This document shows positions 39,847 to 49,653 of a stretch of 64,000 bases of DNA, one piece after another. The notes under the pieces were generated by a model, which saw nothing but the letters and a program-made list of their open reading frames with translations, had not been told where the DNA came from and did not search any database. Source of the stretch: Skeletonema tropicum (taxonomy: Eukaryota; Bacillariophyta; Thalassiosirophyceae; Thalassiosirales; Thalassiosiraceae); contig CM074143.1 in NCBI GenBank assembly GCA_037178625.1, positions 372,001 to 436,000 of the forward strand. Direction: 5' to 3'. Made by a program: the position numbers and the translations under genes. Numbering within the stretch: the first letter of the stretch is position 1; each line of letters starts with the position of its first letter.

Positions 39847-42800
39847 CTAACGGAGAAATCGAGGAGTGGTGGGCCCTTTAGATGCCTTTCCAGGAGAGGT
39901 GGACCCCTTGGATCCCTTACCAGAACGACATTTAACAACCGACTTGCCTGCCTTGCCCTTTCTAGATTTAGAACCCGACGGCTGGGATGATGTTGAAGGT
40001 GATACACTGGACGATGGCGGAAAACTTGGCGAAGAAGACGGAACCTTCGTATTTCCCTTGCCCGATTTAGTCGAGGGCTGAAGAGAAACTGAAGGCAATT
40101 GACTTGGCTCTGATGAAGGAGCACTAGATACAGATGGATTCAACGAGGGAGTCGAAGATGGTTGTCCAGATGCAGATGGGCTCATACTGGGAAAAGAGGA
40201 CGGCTGACCGGAGGTTGACGGCAACTGACTTGGATCAGATGAAGGCTCATCAGAAGGACTCAACGACGGAGCCGAAGATGGTTGTCCACTTGGTTCAGAA
40301 GAAGGAGCACTAGACAAAGATGGACTCAATGACGGAGTCGAAGATGGTTGTCCACTGGGCTCTGATGAAGGAGACGTAGATACTGATGGATTCGACGACG
40401 GAGCCGAAGATGGTTGTGCACTTGGTTCAGAAGAAGGAGCACTAGACAACGATGGATTCAACGACGGAGTCAAAGATGGTTGTCCACTTGGCTCTGATGA
40501 AGGAGACGTAGATACTGATGGATTCAACGACGGAGCCGAAGATGGTTGTGCACTTGGTTCAGAAGAAGGAGCACTAGACAACGATGGATTCAACGACGGA
40601 GTCGAAGATGGTTGTCCACTGGGCTCTGATGAAGGAGACGTAGATACTGATGGATTCAACGAGGGAGCCGAAGATGGTTGTGCACTTGGTTCAGAAGAAG
40701 GAGCACTAGACAACGATGGATTCAATGACGGAGTTGAAGATGGTTGTCCACTGGGCTCTGATGAAGGAGACGTAGATACTGATGGATTCAACGACGGAGC
40801 CGAAGATGGTTGTGCACTTGGTTCAGAAGAAGGAGCACTAGACAACGATGGATTCAATGACGGAGTCGAAGATGGTTGTCCACTGGGCTCTGATGAAGGA
40901 GCACTAGATACTGATGGATTCAATGACGGAGCCACAAGGAGCCGAAGATGGTTGTGCACTTGGTTCAGAAGAAGGAGCACTAGACAACGATGGACTCAAT
41001 GACGGAGTTGAAGATGGTTGTCCACTGGGCTCTGATGAAGGAGACGTAGATACTGATGGATTCAACGACGGAGCCGAAGATGGTTGTGCACTTGGTTCAG
41101 AAGAAGGAGCACTAGACAAAGATGGATTCAATGACGGAGTCGAAGATGGTTCTCCACTTGGCTCTGATGAAGGAGACGTAGATACTGATGGATTCAACGA
41201 CGGAGCCGAAATGGTTGTGCACTTGGTTCAGAAGAAGGAGCACTAGACAACGATGGATTCAATGACGGAGTCGAAGATGGTTGTCCACTGGGCTCTGATG
41301 AAGGAGCACTAGATACTGATGGATTCAATGACGGAGCCGAAGATGGTTGTGCACTTGGTTCAGAAGAAGGAGCACTAGACAACGATGGATTCAATGACGG
41401 AGTTGAAGATGGTTCCCCACTGGGCTCTGATGAAGGAGACGTAGATACTGATGGATTCAACGAGGGAGCCGAAGATGGTTGTGCACTTGGTTCAGAAGAA
41501 GGAGCACTAGACAAGGATGGATTCAATGACGGAGTTGAAGATGGTTGTCCACTGGGCTCTGATGAAGGAGACGTAGATACTGATGGATTCAACGAGGGAG
41601 CCGAAGATGGTTGTGCACTTGGTTCAGAAGAAGGAGCACTAGACAACGATGGATTCAACGAGGGAGCCGAAGATGGTTGTCCACTGGGCTCTGATGAAGG
41701 AGCACGAGACACAGATGGATTCAATGACGGAGTCGAAGATGGTTGTCCACTGGGCTCTGATGAAGGAGCACTTGAAACAGATGGATTCAACGAGGGAGCC
41801 CGAGATGGAGACGTAGATATCGATGGATTCAACGAGGGAGCCCATGATGGAAAATTAGCATCTTCCGTACATATTCCACAATACCAAATTCCTATTGCTG
41901 CACATGGTTTACCATTACAATTGCAGCATTCTGCAACACCTTGCCCGGTTCCATTGCAACCTGGACTGTTGGATGCAATGCATCTCCCGGCGTCGAGTTT
42001 ACAATTATTCGGATCTGCATTGCAAGCGCCCACAATCACAGTTGGTCCAGGTGTTACTCTAGGAGGTGCAGTTACTGCAGTGGGAGTGGTGGGCGGAGGT
42101 GTTCTGGGCTTTGACGAAGGCTGACCCGACTTTGAAGGCGATTGACTTGGCTCCAAAGTAGGTACTTGACTTTTAGATGGACCGTCAGAAGGAATAGCAG
42201 ATGGGCTTGTACTCAATGAAGGATTAGACGAAGGCTCTGAACTCGGTTGGGTTGACGTCGAGGGTAAGGCGCTTGGGTCCAATGAAGGTACTTGACTTTT
42301 AGATGGAGCTTCAGAAGGAGTGGTAGTTGGGCTCTGGTTTGGATCCACAACACAACTGGTTGGGTCTACAACAACTTGATCCTGAGATGAGCAGCTACAA
42401 AGATAAAAGTAGAAGGGAGGGTTGAATGAGTTAGCATACAGATATGGTACTGGTACCGAAACCGAAAATTCTCGACGGACAAACATCAATATCGTACAAT
42501 TACCGACTTACTCTTTGTAATACCATGGTTGAGCATTCTGATCTGCTTCATTGCTCTCAAAAAGTTGGTATCCCTTCAAAATGAAGTCTGGATCCTCGTT
42601 CTCCTGGCCATACGCATAACACAATCCAACATCGCAAGAGCAGGAAGTATGAATATCGACGAATGCATCTGCAGTGTTACTATTCGAGACACATTCCGAC
42701 CATACCTTCCAGCTGGTAATGCCACTGTTGCTAGCTCCTCCAGTGCAACCGCTGGGCCTTTCGACGTACCATCCATTGGGACATTTGGTTGAGTCGTTGT

Positions 42801-44184
42801 TGTAGTCAACAAGAAATTCATCCGCATTAGCAGTACAACCACCTGACGGTGTGATAGACACTTCCAATTTATTGGTGCTGCTGCTGCCGCAATCGCCAGT
42901 TAATGGTTGGATACAAATTGCATTCAATTTTTTGCCACCGTTAGATAAATCACACTGATTATTTGCATCGCATGTACCACACAAGCAGTCATCCCCAGCG
43001 GACGGACATTGAGATTGAGGCTGAGGAACATTCCCACCACCCGCACCCGTACTCGCACTGGTAGGCGCTGGTGTCACTGCATTTGTGGGTGCTGGAGTTG
43101 TTGAAGGACAGCTGTCACCACAATACCAAACACCTTTGCAAACTTTAGCTTCACATGAGCAGCATTCTGCGATTACTGGGGTATTACTATTCGGATTCCC
43201 TTTGCATGCGTTGTCGTTTTCAGCTGTACAGAAGTCGCCATTAACCTTACAACTACCAGCTATTGCATTGCAATCTGGAGTTGATGTAGGAGTTGAAGGT
43301 CGCGCCGTCGTTACTGCATTGGTGGGTGCTGGAGTTGTTGAAGGACAAGTGTCACCACAATACCAAACACCTTTGCACACTTTAGCTTCACATGAGCAGC
43401 ATTCTGCGATTACTGGGGTATTACTATTCGGGTTCCCTTTGCAATCGTTGTCGTTTCTAGCTGTACAGAGGTCGCCATTAACCTTACAACTACCAGCTAT
43501 TGCATTACAAGCCTGAAGACTTCGATAAAAATCAGGAATCAAGTTGTTTGAATCTACTGCCGGATCCTGAACGGGGTCGGGAACAACTTCCACAGCGATA
43601 GGAACAGGAGTTGCCTTATGAGTTTTACTCACGACGATTGGAGGCACTTCGACACAATCTTCTTCTTCTTCTTCTGACATCACTTGAGCAGCTGAAATCT
43701 TTTTCTGATGCTGAACCTTCGATACGATCGCAACAGTTGACGCGAAAACAGCAACGATGATTGACAAGTAGATAAGTCTCCGCAAACTGAAGCCGTAGGG
43801 GGTTGATGTGACATAATTTGCATTTGCTTCGGACTCTTGAGACGAACTGAATGAGCTGTCGTCTTCACCTATTTGAATGTCAACGTCACCTTCATGATCG
43901 TCACCTCCAGCACTATCAAATGCTGTTGACCTAGATGTCAAATAATGACCTAAGAAATTACTCAGACGGACTTCGACAGCATTTTCATCTTCAGTTGAAG
44001 TAAATCCACTTTCGTCTCCACCTCCACCAAAACCAAAGTTGAAGTCTCCATTGGCAGTGGCAGCAGACGCTGTTGACCTTGGCCTTGGTCTCAAACTGGC
44101 TTCTATTGCAGTTGTATCTTCTTCGGCTTCGGGAAAGTCTTCAACATTGTTTGGTTTGGGGAATGCATTATCGATAGCGAACAT
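39847..44184 (-). CDS. PS-A: signal-anchored Cys-rich, Pro/Ser-repeat protein, two exons, frame broken in repeats
   Basis: Exons are 44184-42512 and 42394-39847, with a 117-bp intron (GTAAGT...TGTAG, phase 2). Residues ~133-157 form a signal anchor ([18 protein letters not shown]) after an acidic cytosolic tail. Two Cys modules follow (~225-280 and ~303-360; CCSC...WYCGD), then a different Cys region up to the intron, a third module (CCNC...WYCGIC) at 42030-41860, and long 22-residue Pro/Ser repeats. The tail is Lys/Ser-rich ([16 protein letters not shown]) and ends RFLR. A 1-bp loss near 41208 gives a stop at 41194, and a 10-bp gain near 40930 returns the frame, so either the protein is truncated or the repeats are misassembled. 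Compensated length is about 1,406 residues. Function unknown; lumenal or cell-wall location inferred. Confidence 0.8.
40090..41800 (-). repeat. 66-bp Pro/Ser-coding tandem array in PS-A
   Basis: The 22-residue units alternate between [20 protein letters not shown] and [20 protein letters not shown] types, forming a 132-bp higher-order unit repeated about ten times. Units are nearly identical at DNA level, which implies recent expansion or homogenisation. All frames of this array on the other strand stay open and are artefacts. Confidence 0.93.
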
Positions 44185-44193
44185 GATTATTAA

Positions 44194-45082
44194 CAGCTTT
44201 CCGGGTATGGTCGCGCATGCGCGACCATTTTTGCCACCTAGCTTCCTACGTAGTTAATAAAATAGCAACAACTAACATTTAGAAGACGTTCAGTGCAGTT
44301 ATGAAAAGCGAAGAAGCAGCTCTTTCCATCGGTGTAGTCCACCGATAACGAAGCTCGACTATTTTGGCGGTTACAATGCAGGAAAGGCAACGGGTCAACA
44401 TTTTTGTGTGTCAAAAATCATCAAAAAAATAGCCGCCGGCCGCCGACCATGGCAGTTCTGGTGTTACTATGTCGCTTACAACCTGTTACATGCAGCATAC
44501 CGCATATCCAACGAAAGCTCATGACATACCAAAACGGATAGTGTGCATAGCGTTGCATGAAATGGACAATATCACCGTCGGATCACCCCCTATATGTAGG
44601 CGGTATTTTTCTCCATCACCGCATCGTCGGCCCTACACATAAGATAGATATGGGACGATTAAACCGGATCACCGACCGAACCAAGGCACCATACCTCGCG
44701 CATATGTTATTAGAAGAGATATGTATAGTCCGATCGGTTCGTAATAGCGTTTTATTGGCATAGAAGTGGCTATAGGAAGTGAGGCGGGTGCGTCGGGCGA
44801 CGAAAAATATCGACCAGGTGTGTAGTACATAAGAGCATGGTATAAACAATGAATCCATGAACCCAGCTGTAACAATCGACTAACAACTACCATTACTATT
44901 GATCCGTGGCGTTGGATTCATTAATATAGGCCATTGCTGTCAACAGGAGAGCATGGTAGGAAGCAGATCGGCCGCCATGGTTCGTAGGGAGAAGGTGTTT
45001 TTTTTGCAAGATAATACTACGTACGACGGTAAAAGGGGCTAGGAAGAATGTTGGCGCAAAAAACCTTATACCCGGAAAGCTG
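44194..45082. mobile_element. 889-bp TTAA-flanked inverted-repeat element (piggyBac/Kolobok-type target), non-autonomous
   Basis: TTAA occurs at both borders (44190-44193 and 45083-45086). Ends are perfect 15-bp inverted repeats, CAGCTTTCCGGGTAT at left and its complement at right. A 22-bp perfect palindrome centred on GCGCATGCGC (44207-44228) lies just inside the left end. The paralogue PS-B has the same flanking text (CATGAT...TTTGGAAGTG.TCAC) without an insertion at 59225-59275, which serves as an empty site. No transposase is encoded. TTAA duplication is known for piggyBac and Kolobok; the terminal bases do not decide between them. Confidence 0.88.
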
Positions 45083-45086
45083 TTAA

Positions 45087-45661
45087 GATGTTTGGAAGTG
45101 TTCACAGACTGCACTTTGACCTTGTCTTTTATATTCTTTATACCTGTGAATGCCAAGATGTGGAGGAGGTAGAAGTAGAACGAAACACAAAAAGTTAGAA
45201 TAGTTCATATATTAATAGAGATACATGTCAAAGAACATCAAAAGATATAGTTGATGTCGATGCTGTGTAAAGTTGATGTGATGTACTTGTCATCTACCTA
45301 CATGCCTGTTATACGAGATCTCATGAAACAATTGATTATCCAAATCACAGACACCGTAGCAATAGAAGTTGATTGTGATTGCGCAACGACACCGAGGCTC
45401 CTCTCTTTGGCTATCTTGATCTTGAATTGAATGTATCATCTCCACCTCTACCTCTACACTCTAACTCTACCCATGAGTATCATGCATCAGCGAAATAATC
45501 CCAGCAAACGGCACAAAACACCAGCCGTCAGCCGGCCGTATCATACTGTATTTCCACCAACACTGAGACCGAGATCGAGATGACAAGAAGAAGAACAAGC
45601 TACTACACGACTCTCTACTCACCTCGCTCCTCTGCCGAATTGTGACTGATGTGGCTACTTA
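45087..45661. other. PS-A upstream flank, homologous to PS-B flank
   Basis: Blocks shared in order with 59255-59790 include TTTGGAAGTG, TACCTGTGAATG, GGAGGTAGA, GAACGAAACA, AGAACATCAA and ACGACTCTCTACT. It therefore probably holds the PS-A promoter and leader. Confidence 0.6.
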
Positions 45662-46037
45662 AGTGTATGGTCAGGCTCCCCAATTTTGGCTAAATTATCT
45701 CTTCTCAGCCGCCACTGGGGCTAACCTACCCTTTTATAGGCTTAAAATGCTCCTCTCGATGAGCTTGTTCCAAATCCATGAGTTGCTTCCAAAAATAAAA
45801 AAATATTTTGTTAGCCCCATTCCCTAGCTTGACTTGGGGGTTAACCCCAAAAAAGATCCCTTTTCCCAATTTACCCTGGTCTTCAGCTCCATATCGCACA
45901 TTCATTTCACCATGATTCAAAAAGCAAGCCATGGATTTGAACTCCTCTCACTCTCAGCTTTCCAACGCTATGCTGATCATTTCTTGAAGTCAAATACTCG
46001 CTGAGAAGAGATTTGCTGGGGAGGGTGACCATACACT
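45662..46037. mobile_element. 376-bp MITE with TA target duplication
   Basis: TA flanks both sides (45660-45661 and 46038-46039). Imperfect inverted repeats of about 40-50 bp begin AGTGTATGGTCA at the left and end TGACCATACACT at the right; both contain CTCCCC and ATCTCTTCTCAGC in the inner part, with about 10 bp of indel. No transposase. The TA duplication suggests the Tc1/mariner group. Confidence 0.8.
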
Positions 46038-46585
46038 TAGCCATGTTGGTTTAACGTTTATGGCATTGTCATGTTGTACATGCACTCTCCCAGCCAATGC
46101 CGCGCAAAACGATGCTTAAAATTTCTGTTCATCTCGCTCTTCATTCCTTCGGTCCTCCACTTTTATATAAGTACGATCACTTTTACATCTCATTTTCTTG
46201 AGGTGTCCTTTTATTTTCTTGTAATTCAAAGAGCTCATGTGGTACTGAGAATTGAAGAGGGTCATTTCAATTTCACGGAGGAATCAGTAATAGAGTGTTG
46301 GGGCTCGGAGTAAAATCGAAACTTCCTCTTCTCATTCTCAAAGAGCAGAAAATCTTTGAACCAATTCACTTTGGAATTAGTATTAAGAGGGGCAGTTTAC
46401 AAATAAGTATATATATTTGTCTAGCTAGCTCTCAAAAACCCTCTCTAGAGAGGCCCAATGAATCGAGTCTTAAAGGAATTTTCTTCTCCTTCTTGCCTCG
46501 CTGCGACTTTTGACGAAAGACTCACTACAATTACCGGTTTAATTTTTGACGAAAGACTCACTACGAACGGTACTAAAACCGGAAG
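46038..46585. other. Left flank of the DIRS-like element
   Basis: No gene. Two copies of GACGAAAGACTCACTAC lie 37 bp apart at about 46513 and 46550, close to the element border. Confidence 0.5.
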
Positions 46586-47068
46586 GTGTGTCATCTGTAC
46601 AGCGTCAAGCAAGTGGTATGAGTCAGGGAGAAGAACAATAACCATCCATCTAACCTTAAGTGAACTAATCAACCGTGAACCAACCAATACATTTCCTTTT
46701 GGAAATGACTTATCAAACCACAGAGCATCGTAGCAACCAACGATAACTCTGACTAACTATTTGGGGGGGGAATCGCCCAGCTCGATTTCCTATCCATTCG
46801 AAGTATCAAAACATTTCGTAGAAGGGATGTGCCGAATCTCTGAGTGATACCTGCAAAGATATCTCTCTTCTGACACCTTGCTAAAAGGATCCGAGTCACA
46901 GTCTTGGCTGTCTCCCAGAACAAAGAAAGCATGGCCTCATGTGCATCTGTACTTTGCTTTGCTCTGTTTGAAGTAGAGACAGCGGAGAATGCAAGGCAGA
47001 ACTTTTACTCAATCAATGATTGCCAATCAGCAGGTTTAACGACAGACCACTTTCAGAACCGCTTCTGA
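46586..47068 (-). repeat. Split direct repeat B2 (483 bp)
   Basis: It is the same as 47401-47883 from GTGTGTCATC to CGCTTCTGA, including a G8 run. It forms the 3' terminus of the element in the coding direction. Confidence 0.95.
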
Positions 47069-47118
47069 AAACCTTAAACTAACCTCAAAAAATAGGGCGT
47101 GGAGGGTGGGGGAAAAAA

Positions 47119-47400
47119 TCAAATCTAAGCGGGGCTGCAGCTCTAATAGAATGATCAACTTCGTCAGTTGTGCAGGCAGCAGAGACCCGAACCGATGTAA
47201 TTGCTTCCAACAGCGTAGTTGTGAGCACTTACTAATGTTTGTTTGATGTGATGATTCTTTGTCTTCATGCGAGGAGAGATGTCAAAATGTCAGCCCCTAC
47301 AGTTTGGCGGACAGACATACTCTTTTCGCTCACTGGCTCGATCCACATGGCTTGTCCTCTTTCCCGTTTCCACACCGGCTTAACTTGGGCGTACGAGATG
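47119..47400 (-). repeat. Split direct repeat A2 (282 bp)
   Basis: It matches the 5' terminus 56187-56468 from TCAAATCTAAGCGG to TACGAGATG, with one difference seen (A at 47157, C at 56225). It abuts B1 with no gap. Confidence 0.95.
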
Positions 47401-47883
47401 GTGTGTCATCTGTACAGCGTCAAGCAAGTGGTATGAGTCAGGGAGAAGAACAATAACCATCCATCTAACCTTAAGTGAACTAATCAACCGTGAACCAACC
47501 AATACATTTCCTTTTGGAAATGACTTATCAAACCACAGAGCATCGTAGCAACCAACGATAACTCTGACTAACTATTTGGGGGGGGAATCGCCCAGCTCGA
47601 TTTCCTATCCATTCGAAGTATCAAAACATTTCGTAGAAGGGATGTGCCGAATCTCTGAGTGATACCTGCAAAGATATCTCTCTTCTGACACCTTGCTAAA
47701 AGGATCCGAGTCACAGTCTTGGCTGTCTCCCAGAACAAAGAAAGCATGGCCTCATGTGCATCTGTACTTTGCTTTGCTCTGTTTGAAGTAGAGACAGCGG
47801 AGAATGCAAGGCAGAACTTTTACTCAATCAATGATTGCCAATCAGCAGGTTTAACGACAGACCACTTTCAGAACCGCTTCTGA
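47401..47883 (-). repeat. Split direct repeat B1 (483 bp)
   Basis: This is the internal copy of the 3' terminus, directly after the recombinase ORF in the coding direction and fused to A2. Confidence 0.95.
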
Positions 47884-47994
47884 CTTCCCCCCACCTAAGT
47901 TCTCCCAGATGCCTCACATACATCTGGCGGCGTAGAACTATCCCTACTCGATTGCTTTGCTCATCAACCCCGACTGCGTTCGGCGATACAGCCT

Positions 47995-49653
47995 CTAAAG
48001 AGCGTAGGAATAGCGCCACGTTACCGGCATTTGTCCCAGCACACCAGCATAGAGATCCCTCATCTCAAAATTTGGTCTCTTGCCCTTCGCATTTTCGACT
48101 GTCCTCCATCTATTCATTTTTGCTTGGATTGTTGAAGATATACCGGCTCGTGTTGTTCGGGCTTGGGCTGTTTTCCGTAGAGTACGCGAGATACCAAAAG
48201 CCTCGTTCACTTCGATCTTATCTTCAATGAGATCTGTTTGTGCCTGAATCTCCTCCAAATACCTCAAAAACATGGCATTGTACTCTGACGATGATGTAAG
48301 CTTTCCATTCGGATAAGCGAATGCAGGACCACTCCTCCTACCTTCTTCCAATCCGACTCTAACTAGCTCTTCTATCCACCAACGCACCTCAATTCCTGAT
48401 CTTGTCGTGTTAGCAAGGGCTATCTGGTGCGTGTCCTCACCTGTTTCGCCTTTAACCTTTCCAAGCAGCGCTATAACCACATGAGGGAGTGATTCCGCTA
48501 CATCCTCGTCAAAGTGCTCTTTCAAGTTTGCCGGGATTACTCCTATTTTGCCCCTATCCAAGTGACGGATCAATCCAGCTAGATCAGCCATGAAACCTTC
48601 ACAACCACGCAGAGATGCTGCTGTGCACATCGTAATAAACGCTCCAAATTTTGTGAGTTCGTTCTTCTCCGATTTGAATTCCGTAGCAGCTATATCTCGT
48701 TTAACTCTGCGGAGCAACTCTAATATCACCCTAATGGACACCTCTTTGTTGGCTTTGGACTCGGAGCCCATTCTGTATTCACAACCTTTGCCAAACAGTG
48801 AGAAAAATTCCGATTGCGTAGGACACCTAGTTGGTCTTACTCTGCCTTTTCCTACCGAAAAACAAGCCACTTCAATAAGACCCTTTGGAGATGAATCATA
48901 ATTTCTAGTCGCTGTTGATCGAATTTGCCTCAGCGTTTCGTACTGGACCGCATCTTCGGTCCGACCTACTGCTTCCAAGGAATACAATATCATATCCAAA
49001 GCAACTCCCATCCCCACCAAGTCCACTGGTGGTAGCGGACCACGAGGCTCAATTGTAGGAGTCTTTCCATACTTGGCATTGAATGATAAAATCCGTCTTG
49101 TTCTGCCAAGGTGACCTTTAATCGTATACTTAGATTTTCCAGTCATAGCGTCCAGATTTACCCGTCGAATACAAGCTACTAGAACGTCATCCAGACCTGG
49201 TTGAGGTGATCTTTTCTCCAAAATCCTCATCCAACAGCACTCACATAGAAAAGGAATTGATAAGTGAGCCCCGTCAACGCCGTGATTGATGCGGTGCTCC
49301 ATTTCCTGTTGTTTGTACCATGGGTTATCAGCTTCATCCTTCATTGCTTTGATTGGGAATTTCAGATCGCAACTCGTCCCTAGGCATTCGTAACAATCCG
49401 CGTGCCATGCTTTCTGACAACTTGCATAACCTAGGATTGAGCTGGAGAAGTTTGCGCAGAATATCCCCTCCATCGGCTTGACCATCTTGGAGCACTTGTC
49501 GCATGTCCCTTTCCATTTCCAGAAGGAGAGGAGCTCGTTTGAGTTGCCAGGGTCTGTGATGTGTAAAAGGAAGAACAACACCCAACCAAAGGGGTTCAAA
49601 CATGTTAGATGGCCAATGAGCAGACCCGGCCGGGATCTCACAAGAAAAATCAC
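47995..49653 (-). CDS. DIRS-type tyrosine recombinase with N-terminal Cys/His cluster
   Basis: The frame is 552 codons; the true start is uncertain, since the first ~320 bp overlap the RT ORF in another frame. Residues ~45-130 hold a zinc-binding-like cluster (CDKCSKMV, CQKAWHADCYECLG, CECCW) unlike most DIRS recombinases. The C-terminal half has TAASLRGCEGF near 346 (first catalytic Arg) and TLRKTAQARTTRAG, MNRWRT and MRDLYAGV near 490-536, corresponding to the second Arg block and the nucleophilic Tyr. The usual H-x-x-R His position appears replaced (SRTLRK). The enzyme would insert a circular DNA copy without target duplication. Confidence 0.8.
   Translation of the reverse strand: MIFLVRSRPGLLIGHLTCLNPFGWVLFFLLHITDPGNSNELLSFWKWKGTCDKCSKMVKPMEGIFCANFSSSILGYASCQKAWHADCYECLGTSCDLKFPIKAMKDEADNPWYKQQEMEHRINHGVDGAHLSIPFLCECCWMRILEKRSPQPGLDDVLVACIRRVNLDAMTGKSKYTIKGHLGRTRRILSFNAKYGKTPTIEPRGPLPPVDLVGMGVALDMILYSLEAVGRTEDAVQYETLRQIRSTATRNYDSSPKGLIEVACFSVGKGRVRPTRCPTQSEFFSLFGKGCEYRMGSESKANKEVSIRVILELLRRVKRDIAATEFKSEKNELTKFGAFITMCTAASLRGCEGFMADLAGLIRHLDRGKIGVIPANLKEHFDEDVAESLPHVVIALLGKVKGETGEDTHQIALANTTRSGIEVRWWIEELVRVGLEEGRRSGPAFAYPNGKLTSSSEYNAMFLRYLEEIQAQTDLIEDKIEVNEAFGISRTLRKTAQARTTRAGISSTIQAKMNRWRTVENAKGKRPNFEMRDLYAGVLGQMPVTWRYSYAL

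Noticed and set aside
40914..41246. Plus-strand acidic frame over the PS-A repeats
   Set aside because: It is the mirror of a 66-bp repeat without stops; it has no domain, and other phases are equally open.
44207..44228. Palindrome as an operator in the PS-A promoter
   Set aside because: It belongs to an inserted TTAA-flanked element, since the paralogue lacks it and has the uninterrupted flank.
46586..47883. Repeats at the left of the retroelement first read as a pair of LTRs
   Set aside because: They lie 333 bp apart with no coding between them, and a different repeat pairs with the far end. The A1-B1A2-B2 order and the tyrosine recombinase exclude an LTR element.
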